NCBI GenBank assembly: GCA_016295375.1
Contig: JAEDLI010000063.1
Coordinates: 1-13,486, forward strand
Origin: Fibrobacter sp.
GTDB lineage: Bacteria; Fibrobacterota; Fibrobacteria; Fibrobacterales; Fibrobacteraceae
DNA: 13,486 nucleotides
Direction: 5' to 3'
Shown here: one piece after another, positions 1 through 7,147 of the stretch
How positions within the stretch are numbered: the first letter of the stretch is position 1
Layout: every line of letters begins with the position of its first letter
Position numbers and translations under genes: made by a program
Notes under the pieces: model-generated
Databases searched by the model: none
Told to the model about the DNA's origin: nothing
What the model saw: only the letters and a program-made list of their open reading frames with translations

Positions 1-717
1 GTCGCCATCCAAATCATAGACCATAAACTGGGTGTAATGGGCGCCAGCGCGGATGTTCTTGCCGAGGTCAATACGCCAAAGCAACTCGGCACTTTCCGCG
101 TTCGCTTCAATCTTATAGGCATCGATTATCACATTGCCTGTATAATAGCTCTCCTTCGCTTCCGAATTATCCCTGGAATTATTCGGATCCCATTTTACGA
201 CAAGTTCATAACGGCCATCGCCATCCAAGTCGCCTACGCTCATGTCGTTTGCAGAATATACGTAATCCGTTCCAGAAGGAGTCGCTCCACCAGCAGGAGC
301 CGAAAGATTGTACGTCCGGTAAGGGAAGGTGACCTTGCTGGTGCCGTCCTTGTAATTCTTGTCAAAAATAATTTCCACCGTAGATTTGGAACCTTCCTTG
401 CCCGAGACAACGGCTGCAACCTCATACTTGGATGCTGTCGTGCCAGCGGCATCCAGGTAGTTCGTTCCCGCATTCTTGGAAATGGATGCGATTTTTTCAC
501 CATCGCGGTAAAGGTTGAATTCCGTATCGGGGCTTTCGGTACCCAGCAGGCGCCAACTGACCAACACCCCCGTTCCCACGTTCGAAACAGCAAGACCACG
601 GGAAAGCTTTTCCATCTGGCGGATGGCGGCAGAAGCATCGACCGCAAAAATAGGGGCAAAAAGGAGACACACCGTCAACGACAGTGTACCTGAAAGCATC
701 TGTGTTTTCTTTTTCAT
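1..717 (-). CDS. Secreted PL11 rhamnogalacturonan lyase, N-terminal part (runs off left edge)
   Basis: The ATG is at 717-715 and 239 codons are visible to the window edge with no stop. Residues 1-30 look like a Sec signal peptide: MKKK, then a hydrophobic stretch, then small residues (APIFAVDASA) at the probable cleavage region. The mature part starts with the PL11 N-terminal beta domain (MEKLSRGLAVSN, VSWRLLGTESPDTEFNLYRDG). It continues into the first propeller blade, with an acidic calcium-type loop (SVGDLDGDGRYELVVKWDP) and the motif IDLGKNIRAGAHYTQFMVYD, which I recognise from YesW/YesX-type lyases. Such enzymes cleave the rhamnogalacturonan I backbone of pectin by beta-elimination, which fits a plant-cell-wall degrader. 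A GGAGAG ribosome site sits 10 bases before the ATG. The active-site part and any C-terminal linker or binding domains are outside the window. The family call is strong; endo versus exo action cannot be decided. Confidence 0.88.
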   Translation of the reverse strand, partial: MKKKTQMLSGTLSLTVCLLFAPIFAVDASAAIRQMEKLSRGLAVSNVGTGVLVSWRLLGTESPDTEFNLYRDGEKIASISKNAGTNYLDAAGTTASKYEVAAVVSGKEGSKSTVEIIFDKNYKDGTSKVTFPYRTYNLSAPAGGATPSGTDYVYSANDMSVGDLDGDGRYELVVKWDPNNSRDNSEAKESYYTGNVIIDAYKIEANAESAELLWRIDLGKNIRAGAHYTQFMVYDLDGD

Positions 718-739
718 ATCCAACAAACTCTCCAACACG

Positions 740-745
740 AATATA
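740..745 (-). promoter_or_regulatory. Putative -10 box of the PL11 lyase gene
   Basis: Read on the minus strand, TATATT follows a T-rich stretch (TTTGTT) and is followed by C. It ends 22 bases before the ATG. The same TATATTC string precedes the lipoprotein gene and the small acidic gene. No good -35 box is seen, and a start 6-7 bases downstream would fall in the GGAGAG site, so the exact role is uncertain. Confidence 0.35.
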
Positions 746-788
746 AACAAATGATGACGGTTATAACCCCCTTCTTGGGAGGATTCCC

Positions 789-803
789 TTGACAAATTGT
801 CAA
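789..803. promoter_or_regulatory. Perfect 15-bp palindrome, possible operator
   Basis: TTGACAA, a central A, then TTGTCAA form a perfect inverted repeat in the spacer between the divergent PL11 lyase and YihY genes. Each arm also spells TTGACA, the -35 consensus, one facing each way. However, no -10 box stands at 16-18 bases on either side. A binding site for a dimeric regulator is the simplest reading. It lies about 70 bases upstream of the lyase ATG and about 150 upstream of yihY. No regulator gene is adjacent. Confidence 0.4.
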
Positions 804-912
804 AGTAAAAAACATTTATTTCACAACAGATTTGTTAAACCGATTTTACAAAACAGTCTTTTAGCCACATTTTGGTCCAAAAATCATGATTATCCACCAT
901 TGAGGAGTTTTT

Positions 913-942
913 TTCACAAGATCCTCGCTCTTTTTCTATAAT
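913..942 (+). promoter_or_regulatory. Putative promoter of the yihY-uvrA-like-methyltransferase operon
   Basis: TTCACA (913-918), an 18-base spacer and a consensus TATAAT (937-942) precede the ATG at 952. Transcription would begin around 949-952, so the mRNA would be leaderless or nearly so. This fits the lack of a Shine-Dalgarno sequence before this ATG. Confidence 0.55.
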
Positions 943-951
943 TGACCCCAA

Positions 952-1956
952 ATGCCCAATTGGTGGAAAAATTTCTCGTGGGAAAGACTTTTCGACGCCA
1001 TTGCCGACAGGTCCCCCACTTTCGTGAAGATTATTATCGTTACAGGGAAGTCCTTCCTGTACTACCACGGCATGACCCGTGCGGCAAGCCTTACCTACAC
1101 CACCCTGGTGGCCGTGGTTCCCCTGCTCATCCTGTTGACCTCCATTACCCTGGCGGTGGGTCTTGCGAACTTCATGTCGGACTACCTGCCCATTTTGCTG
1201 GATATTCTGAACCTGGACTGGCCCACGGAACCCATTATGGCCCTTGTGAAAAACGCCGAGCACGTTCCCATCGGAAGGCTCGGCTTTATCGGTGCTCTGG
1301 GTCTGTTCGTCACCTTCATTCTTGCCTTTGGCAGCCTGGAGACCAACTTCAACGTAGTGTGGGAAAACAAGATTTCCAGGACGCTCATCCGCCAGATTGA
1401 GGTCTACACCCCCTTCCTGGTGATTTTTGCAGGATTCATCGGCATGTTCGCAGGCTTCGTGAACCACGTGCAGGACGTGCTGAACATGATCGTGGTGAAA
1501 GGTTTCCATTTCTCGCCCGAAGTGCTGAAAGTCCTTATTACCGCCTTCTGGTATGCGGCCTTCCACGGTGCTACCATGCTGCTGATTTTCCTGATGCTCT
1601 ACGCCCTGCCCTCCAGGCCCAAGGGAATCAGGCCCTATTCCCGCAGCCAGCTTCTGCTCGCCTCGCTTTTATCCACGGTTGTTTCCTGGGTGGCCATCAA
1701 CATCTACGTGAAAATCCTGATGCTCATCCAGACCGCCATGGTGACCCGCATGTCCATTTTCTACGGGTCGCTGGCGTTTTTGCCCTTGATGCTGTTCCTG
1801 ATATTTGGAGTCTGGTCCATTATCCTTTGCGGAAACAGCCTAGTGTGGACCATCTGCCACTGGCCCGAAGCAGCCCAGAAGACCTGGAACTGGAAGGCTA
1901 CACTGGAAGATGTCCATAACGGGAAGCAGTCGGGCAGCGAAGATGAACAAGCCTAA
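952..1956 (+). CDS. YihY/BrkB family inner-membrane protein
   Basis: This is a 334-residue membrane protein of the YihY/virulence factor BrkB family (formerly annotated as RNase BN), whose molecular function is not settled. The family signature is visible: an N-terminal amphipathic segment, then GMTRAASLTYTTLVAVVPLL at the first membrane helix. Further hydrophobic helices follow around residues 120-140, 150-170, 195-220 and 235-260. The last one carries FYGSLAFLPLMLFLIFG, matching the family's YGSLG-type C-terminal helix. Roughly six transmembrane segments are expected. The tail is hydrophilic and acidic (GSEDEQA). No Shine-Dalgarno is seen, and the consensus -10 box ends 9 bases before the ATG, so a leaderless transcript is likely. 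The gene overlaps the start of the downstream UvrA-like gene, which points to one operon. Nothing in the sequence shows a functional link with those neighbours. Confidence 0.88.
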   Translation: MPNWWKNFSWERLFDAIADRSPTFVKIIIVTGKSFLYYHGMTRAASLTYTTLVAVVPLLILLTSITLAVGLANFMSDYLPILLDILNLDWPTEPIMALVKNAEHVPIGRLGFIGALGLFVTFILAFGSLETNFNVVWENKISRTLIRQIEVYTPFLVIFAGFIGMFAGFVNHVQDVLNMIVVKGFHFSPEVLKVLITAFWYAAFHGATMLLIFLMLYALPSRPKGIRPYSRSQLLLASLLSTVVSWVAINIYVKILMLIQTAMVTRMSIFYGSLAFLPLMLFLIFGVWSIILCGNSLVWTICHWPEAAQKTWNWKATLEDVHNGKQSGSEDEQA

Positions 1957-4309
1957 CTTCATTTCTGTACGCGGTTGCAGGTTGCACAACCTGAAAAACG
2001 TGGACGCCCAGTTCCCGCTGGGTAGCGTGACGGTCGTTTGCGGGCCTTCGGGTTGCGGAAAATCCACCCTGGTGCTGGACACCCTCCACGGGGAATCCAA
2101 GAGGCGCTACCTGGAAACCCTCTCCCCCTTCGCCGCGGACTTTTTAGGCGGATGCAGGGTGATTCCCCTGGAGTCTGCCGAGAACCTCCCGGCAAGTATT
2201 GCCGTCGAGGCCTGCCACGGAGAGACCACCACCAAGTCCTACGCCCTGTCCCTTTCGGAATGCGATGCACCGCTCCGGACACTTTTCGCCCCTCTGGCCA
2301 CCCCAGCCTGCCCTATTTGCGGCAAGCCCATGGAGATGACCTCGCGGGAACAGATTATACAGGTCATCGCCCAGATGCCTACGGGCAGTAAAATTCAATT
2401 CCTGGCCACCGTAGAGACAAAAAAACAGAACCTGGACAAGCTTTCGGCCCTGTTCCTTTCCCAGGGCTACACACGGGCCATGGCCGACGGCGAGACCGTC
2501 TCCCTGGGGGATCTAACCGAAGAACAAAAGAAAGAGCGGCCCAAGGTTTTCCAGATTGTGGTAGACCGCGTTATCGTCAGGGAAAATTCCCGCACAAGAA
2601 TCGCCGAAGCGGTGGACGCCACACTAAAACTCACCCACCACAAGGTGGCGTTACTTACAGAAAACGGGGTTGCAGAATACAGCACCGTTCCCCACTGCAA
2701 GGACCACAAAGAGGCAGAAGCCCCCGTTCTCCACGAAAGGATGTTTTCTCCCTATTCCCGGGAAGGGGCGTGCCCCGAATGTAAAGGAGCCGGGGTTGAC
2801 GAATCCGGCGAGACCTGCAGCCACTGCGAAGGGCTCAGGCTCCAGAAATTCCTGCTGAATTCGGGAATCGTGACCGAAAATGCGTCAGGCAATTTCGTGT
2901 CCTGGAAGCAAATTCTGGAGACTCCCTTCCAGAATCTGGGCGGGCTTATCCGTGACACCTTGAGCAAGAAATTTTCCAAGGGCAAAGCTCCCGTGCTGAA
3001 CGCCCTGCTGGACCGAATTGACGCCATCAACCAGCTGGGAATCGGCTACCTGACGCCTGGGCGCTCCGGAGCGACCCTTTCAGGTGGCGAAATCCAGCGG
3101 TTAAGGCTTTCCAGCCTTTCTACGGGACTTCTGAACGGACTTTTGATCTGCCTGGACGAACCTGCCAGCGGGCTCCACAGCAACGACGTGGAGAAACTCT
3201 GGAACGTGCTCCGGCAGATTCGGGACCGGGGGAACACGCTGGTACTTATCGACCACAACCCCTCCCTCATCCAGAAGGCGGACTGGATTATTGAAATGGG
3301 TCCCGGCGCCGGAGAAAAAGGCGGAGAGATTCTATTCCAGGGCAAGGCGAAGGATGTGCTGGGAAATCCGGAATCGCCTACGGGAAAGTGGATTAGGGAA
3401 TTAGAAGCGAAGGGAGATTCCCGGTCGGTGCCGGGAATGACAAAAGGTAAGTCCCGTCGTGCAACCGCATCCATCGCCGTCGAAAACTTTTCCATGTACG
3501 ACATGAATCCGGTGACGGCGAATTTTCCCACACAGAAGTTCAGCGTCATCACCGGACAAAGCGGCAGCGGAAAATCTACCCTGTTCTTCAAAAACCTGGT
3601 CCCCCGTGCAGAAAAAGGAGAATTCCAGAACCTGGGCATAGAAGCCCTGTCCGTACTTTCCACAGGAGATTTTCACGGCAACCGCCGCAGCACCGTTGCC
3701 TCGGCCACCAACCTGGGGTCACAGCTCCGGGACCTGTTCGCAAAACTCCCCGAAAGCAAGGTCCGGGGCTACACCGCCGCAAAATTCGCCACCCACGCTC
3801 CCGGAGGCCGTTGCGAGAACTGCAAGGGCGAGGGCGTCATCTTTGACCCGGCCGGCTACGAGGAATCGGAATGCCCCGTATGCCTGGGCAGGCGTTTCAA
3901 GGACGAAATCCTGGAAGTCCGTTTCAAGAGCCTTTCCATCGCCGACATCTACGACCTGGAAATCGGCGAAGCCTACAAACTGTTCACCAACCTGAAGCCC
4001 TTTGCCGACAAGCTGAAGCCTCTTGTGGATACAGGCCTGGACTACCTGAAACTGGGGCAGACCACGGCCCACCTTTCAGGTGGGGAACGGGCAAGGCTTC
4101 GGCTCTCTATTGCCCTTGCCCGTGCGAAGGCGCCCAACACGCTGTTCCTTTTTGACGAGCCGGCGCGTGGGCTGCACCAGGGCGACATCCGCCACCTGCT
4201 GGACCTGATTCGCGGGCTTACCGAGGCGGGCCACACCGTTATTGCCATCGAGCACGCCCAGGACTTCGTAAACGCCGCCGACTACGTGCTGGAACTGAAA
4301 CGGGGGTAA
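1943..4309 (+). CDS. Short UvrA-type ABC ATPase lacking the insertion domain
   Basis: This UvrA-family protein has 788 residues from the ATG at 1943, against about 940 for excinuclease UvrA. An ATG at 1910 is in frame, but the UvrA-like N-terminus (ISVRGCRLHNLKNVDAQFP) favours 1943. Both ATPase halves look intact. Walker A motifs are GPSGCGKST (34-42) and GQSGSGKST (from 538). Signatures are LSGGEIQRLRL (379) and LSGGERARLRL (711). Walker B motifs are CLDEPASGLH and LFDEPARGLH. A region beginning CPICGKP (123) aligns by eye with the UvrB-binding domain. Zinc cysteines CPEC (277-280) and CSHC (292-295) are only 11 residues apart, whereas in normal UvrA they flank an insertion domain of about 110 residues. 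The C-terminal zinc hairpin (CENC...CPVC, from 624) has a 16-residue loop and lacks the usual EMxFLPD motif. A palindromic element is inserted in frame at residues 490-501, between the two halves. It overlaps yihY by 14 bases and ends 2 bases before the methyltransferase gene. It may be a specialised paralogue rather than the repair enzyme. Confidence 0.85.
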   Translation: MNKPNFISVRGCRLHNLKNVDAQFPLGSVTVVCGPSGCGKSTLVLDTLHGESKRRYLETLSPFAADFLGGCRVIPLESAENLPASIAVEACHGETTTKSYALSLSECDAPLRTLFAPLATPACPICGKPMEMTSREQIIQVIAQMPTGSKIQFLATVETKKQNLDKLSALFLSQGYTRAMADGETVSLGDLTEEQKKERPKVFQIVVDRVIVRENSRTRIAEAVDATLKLTHHKVALLTENGVAEYSTVPHCKDHKEAEAPVLHERMFSPYSREGACPECKGAGVDESGETCSHCEGLRLQKFLLNSGIVTENASGNFVSWKQILETPFQNLGGLIRDTLSKKFSKGKAPVLNALLDRIDAINQLGIGYLTPGRSGATLSGGEIQRLRLSSLSTGLLNGLLICLDEPASGLHSNDVEKLWNVLRQIRDRGNTLVLIDHNPSLIQKADWIIEMGPGAGEKGGEILFQGKAKDVLGNPESPTGKWIRELEAKGDSRSVPGMTKGKSRRATASIAVENFSMYDMNPVTANFPTQKFSVITGQSGSGKSTLFFKNLVPRAEKGEFQNLGIEALSVLSTGDFHGNRRSTVASATNLGSQLRDLFAKLPESKVRGYTAAKFATHAPGGRCENCKGEGVIFDPAGYEESECPVCLGRRFKDEILEVRFKSLSIADIYDLEIGEAYKLFTNLKPFADKLKPLVDTGLDYLKLGQTTAHLSGGERARLRLSIALARAKAPNTLFLFDEPARGLHQGDIRHLLDLIRGLTEAGHTVIAIEHAQDFVNAADYVLELKRG
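3412..3444. repeat. In-frame palindromic element, copy 1 (within the uvrA-like gene)
   Basis: The layout is GGGAG, then ATTCCCGG (3417-3424), a 6-base loop, CCGGGAAT (3431-3438), then GACAAA. The 8-bp stem is perfect. It adds in-frame codons read as GDSRSVPGMTKG in the linker between the two ABC halves. It shares its flanks, stem length and stem outline with the copy at 4817-4846, but the stem bases differ in a paired way. Confidence 0.7.
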
Positions 4310-4311
4310 AG

Positions 4312-5670
4312 ATGTTTGCGGCCGAACTGTTGACATCCCCGCAAGTCCAGGAATTCATCCAAGTCGCCATCAAGCGTAGGCTGGATGCCTTGCAGGTTTC
4401 TACAGCCTTGAACAAGGCGGGCTACAACAACGAAGACCGTGCCGCCATCATGGACTACATGGCCCTGCTGCCAAAAATTCAAGAAAAATTCGGTTGTCTG
4501 CTCGCAAATGACAAGAACAGATTTCTCCTGTGCGACAAGCTGGCCCTGGAACAGAGTACCGCCCAGGACATTGGCCGCTGGAAGGCGAACCTGTGGTCTG
4601 CAGGTAACGATGGCGAGGGCAGCAAATCCGGCACAAGTACCGTCCACGATCTCTGTTGTGGCATGGGAGGCGACAGTTTCTTTATTCCCGCCTCTTTCAA
4701 GGTTATCGGTGTCGATCTGGACGAAAACCGCCTCGCCATGTACCGTTACAACATGGAGACCTGCGGTAAAAACGCAGAAGTTATCTGCGCCGACGTGCGG
4801 GAGGTGGCAAAAATAAGGGAGATGCCCGCCTCCGCGGGCATGACAAATACAAAATTTTTTACCATCGACCCGGCTCGCCGGGCCCTGGAAGGCGAAAACC
4901 AGCGTGACCTACGGAACCTCACGCCCACCCTGGAAGAAGTGGTTGAAATCAGCAAGCATTACCAGGGCGGCATGGTCAAGCTACCTCCGGGATACCCACC
5001 CGCAGAAATTCCCGACGGCACGGAAATCCTGTATCTGGGCGGACATTCGGACTGCAGGGAATGCCTTGTGCTTTTCGGGAGCCTTGCAAAGAATCCAGAC
5101 ACGGTCCGTGCCGTGATGATCGGCAAGGACGGCAACGCCCTTGCCGAATGGAGCCGCCCACGGGAGCGTTCGCTCGAAACTCTGGACGAAGACCTCCAAG
5201 AAAAGCTGGACCGAAACGATTCCCTGGAAGGGCGTGACCGTACCTACCGTACCGCCACAAGCCGGAACGACTTGCCCATCGGTGAGATCGCAAACTATCT
5301 GTCGGAACCTGCGCCCATCTTGATTCGAAGCCACCTGTTCAACGCAGCCGCCCTCTCCAGCGACCCGCAAGCCCACCTGATTTCGGAAGGCATCGCCTAC
5401 GTGGCCAGCGGCTTGCCGCTCCCTACACCTGGATTTACCTGCTACGAGATTGTCGCCCATTCAGAAATTTCCACCGGGGCAGTCCGCTCCATGCTCAAGG
5501 AGCACGACATCGGAAAACTCACGCTAAAACTTCGGGGAGTCAAGTTGGATCCCGACGCCGAAATCAAGCGCCTGAAACCAAAGGGCAAGAAATCAGCCAT
5601 ACTGTTCTACACCCGCGCCGCCGGCGAAAAGATTGCGTTATTGAGCTTAGATCATCGATTTACTTTTTAA
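4312..5670 (+). CDS. Class I SAM methyltransferase with C-terminal THUMP-like domain
   Basis: This is a 452-residue protein. A helical N-terminal region (about 1-105) precedes a Rossmann methyltransferase core. Motif I is DLCCGMGGDSFFI (113-125), the acidic loop is GVDLDENRLAMYRYN (133-147), and DPARR (186-190) stands at the motif IV position. LPPGYPP follows near 225. The C-terminal part, from about residue 332 (SEPAPILIRSHLFNAA) to the end (RLKPKGKKSAILFYTRAAGEK), resembles the THUMP-like domain that follows such methyltransferases in Bacteroidetes relatives. An RNA substrate is therefore likely by family, but the modified base is unknown. The ATG lies 2 bases after the uvrA-like stop, with a GGGGG stretch 5 bases upstream acting as a possible ribosome site. 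Residues 169-178 (IREMPASAGM) come from an inserted palindromic element between the acidic loop and DPARR. The reading frame is preserved. Confidence 0.82.
   Translation: MFAAELLTSPQVQEFIQVAIKRRLDALQVSTALNKAGYNNEDRAAIMDYMALLPKIQEKFGCLLANDKNRFLLCDKLALEQSTAQDIGRWKANLWSAGNDGEGSKSGTSTVHDLCCGMGGDSFFIPASFKVIGVDLDENRLAMYRYNMETCGKNAEVICADVREVAKIREMPASAGMTNTKFFTIDPARRALEGENQRDLRNLTPTLEEVVEISKHYQGGMVKLPPGYPPAEIPDGTEILYLGGHSDCRECLVLFGSLAKNPDTVRAVMIGKDGNALAEWSRPRERSLETLDEDLQEKLDRNDSLEGRDRTYRTATSRNDLPIGEIANYLSEPAPILIRSHLFNAAALSSDPQAHLISEGIAYVASGLPLPTPGFTCYEIVAHSEISTGAVRSMLKEHDIGKLTLKLRGVKLDPDAEIKRLKPKGKKSAILFYTRAAGEKIALLSLDHRFTF
4817..4846. repeat. In-frame palindromic element, copy 2 (within the methyltransferase gene)
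   Basis: GGGAG is followed by ATGCCCGC (4822-4829), loop CTCC, GCGGGCAT (4834-4841) and GACAAA. The 8-bp stem is perfect. Compared with copy 1, stem positions 3 and 8 differ but stay base-paired (T-A to G-C and G-C to C-G). It reads in frame as REMPASAGMTN. Confidence 0.7.
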
Positions 5671-5696
5671 TAGATTCTTTTTTTGTGAACATTCAT

Positions 5697-5724
5697 TTGG
5701 ATAAACAAAGCCAATTTCTATATT
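5697..5724 (+). promoter_or_regulatory. Putative promoter of the lipoprotein-thiH pair
   Basis: A weak -35 (TTGGAT, 5697-5702), a 16-base spacer and TATATT (5719-5724) in the context TTTCTATATTC lie in the 88-base gap after the methyltransferase gene. The expected start, near 5731, leaves a leader of about 28 bases containing the ribosome site GAGG (5747-5750), 8 bases before the ATG. No clear terminator hairpin is seen between the methyltransferase stop and this promoter, only a T7 run. Confidence 0.45.
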
Positions 5725-5758
5725 CACACTCTAAAAAAGGCTATCTGAGGAAAATAAA

Positions 5759-7147
5759 ATGAAAAAAATCTGGTTATTTACCTTGTTTACGCTCTATCTT
5801 TGCGCTTGTTCTGAAAATTCAAATTCATCGGAATTTCAAGACGAATCAAGTTCCTCATACGACAACTCGGCGTTCTGCTACGACGAATACGGCTTTACGA
5901 AAAAAAATGGTTGGACTAAAGACATTTCCGATAGTAGCTATATCATTGACTACGTCTGCGACCACATGTCGCAACATATGCGAAATATGTTTTCCTTCTA
6001 TGCAAGATGCGTATCATCCAGTTACAACAAATCAGAAAACCGCATTGACATGAAGGTTTCCACAGAAAGCGGCTACAAATATATATGGGCAGAACTTGAT
6101 GGATGTAAATACAAAATCGGAAGCGACGGGGATTTTAAGGCATGGGTAGCGGGATTAAGCGAATGGTCTCTCGATGACTGTCTTTGTAACGAGGAAGATT
6201 TCGCAACCTACTACAGAAAGGCATCTCCTAGCCCCGAAGACGGTAGTTCTAGCAGCCATGTTCCCGTTGAAGAAAGTTCCAACGGCAAATCGCCAGATGA
6301 TGAAAGTTCTAGTTCCCTTACTCAGCCCCCTCCATCAAGCTCCGGCGGTAGGATTGTCTGTTACGAATCGGAAACAGAATCCGCATGTATTTACGTGTAC
6401 GATAGCTCCAGCAGCAATGGTTCTATAAAACCAAGTTCAAGCACTAGCGAAGTAAACACCTCACCCTATACCTATACATACTATGGAACGGGTGACTTAC
6501 ACCAAAGCAGCCTAACCATCAACATCACAAGCGACTGCCTCAATGCCAAATGCTTTGAAGATTTCGAAAGCTTTGACTTTGAAAACGGTACTATTAACTC
6601 TTACAACTCAGGAGAATCTGCATACGGCGGTAGCGGACGGTCCATCGACATCGGGAACAATCAATACACCGTGCTCCCTTGGCGGCTGGACAAGGAAATT
6701 AAGAACGGATCACTGGATTTCTTCTTCAAGCCAAATGCAAAATTACTTTCCTCTGACAATAAAACAACAGCCCTCGCCGGGAACGATGGGGCACGCATGT
6801 CCGTATTCATTTATAACGGAGTCCTTTATTTTTATAAGAACATCCCCAACAACCCAATATTCCTTTCAGCCGAAGTTGACCTAAAAAACGAATGGATCCG
6901 CATTACCGCCGAATGGAACGAGGCAAACGGCGTTATAGCTCTGTTTTTAAACGGGGAGTTGATAGCCCAAAAAGACACTTACTACGGACACTACGAACCA
7001 TCTTCTCGCGGAGACTACGACAACGTATTCGTCCTGGGTTACAAGAGTTCCTGCTGCATGGGGTCCATCAGCGACGAAATGTTTGCCCAAGGTTCTTTTG
7101 ACAACGTGCAAGTAGTCACACACAACATTTTCGAAATAACGGAATAA
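5759..7147 (+). CDS. Ser-rich lipoprotein with C-terminal LamG-like domain
   Basis: This 462-residue exported protein starts with MKKIWLFTLFTLYLCAC. The lipobox is LCAC with Cys17 as the likely lipidated residue; Cys at -2 is unusual but small enough. A Cys-containing N-terminal region (about 35-155) matches nothing I know. It is followed by Ser-rich linkers (DGSSSSH, DESSSSL, PPPSSSGG, DSSSSNG, KPSSST) of the kind common in Fibrobacter surface and cellulolytic proteins. The C-terminal 200 residues look like a LamG/concanavalin A-like jelly roll: FESFDFENG near the start, GSLDFFFKP, then WIRITAEWNEANGVIALFLNGELI and a final FDNVQVV strand. Such domains bind or sit beside polysaccharides, but no catalytic residues can be named. 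The gene looks more AT-rich than its neighbours. Its stop overlaps the thiH start by one base (TAATG). Confidence 0.8.
   Translation: MKKIWLFTLFTLYLCACSENSNSSEFQDESSSSYDNSAFCYDEYGFTKKNGWTKDISDSSYIIDYVCDHMSQHMRNMFSFYARCVSSSYNKSENRIDMKVSTESGYKYIWAELDGCKYKIGSDGDFKAWVAGLSEWSLDDCLCNEEDFATYYRKASPSPEDGSSSSHVPVEESSNGKSPDDESSSSLTQPPPSSSGGRIVCYESETESACIYVYDSSSSNGSIKPSSSTSEVNTSPYTYTYYGTGDLHQSSLTINITSDCLNAKCFEDFESFDFENGTINSYNSGESAYGGSGRSIDIGNNQYTVLPWRLDKEIKNGSLDFFFKPNAKLLSSDNKTTALAGNDGARMSVFIYNGVLYFYKNIPNNPIFLSAEVDLKNEWIRITAEWNEANGVIALFLNGELIAQKDTYYGHYEPSSRGDYDNVFVLGYKSSCCMGSISDEMFAQGSFDNVQVVTHNIFEITE

Noticed and set aside
37..693. 218-codon open frame on the plus strand
   Set aside because: It lies opposite the PL11 lyase, has no family features, and the minus-strand protein is clearly real.
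901..927. GAGGA/TCCTC inverted repeat before yihY as terminator or attenuator
   Set aside because: A 5-bp stem with a loop of about 16 bases and no following T-tract is too weak.
835..1566. 243-codon minus-strand open frame, His/Gln/Gly rich
   Set aside because: It is antisense to the yihY gene and its odd composition is typical of a shadow frame.
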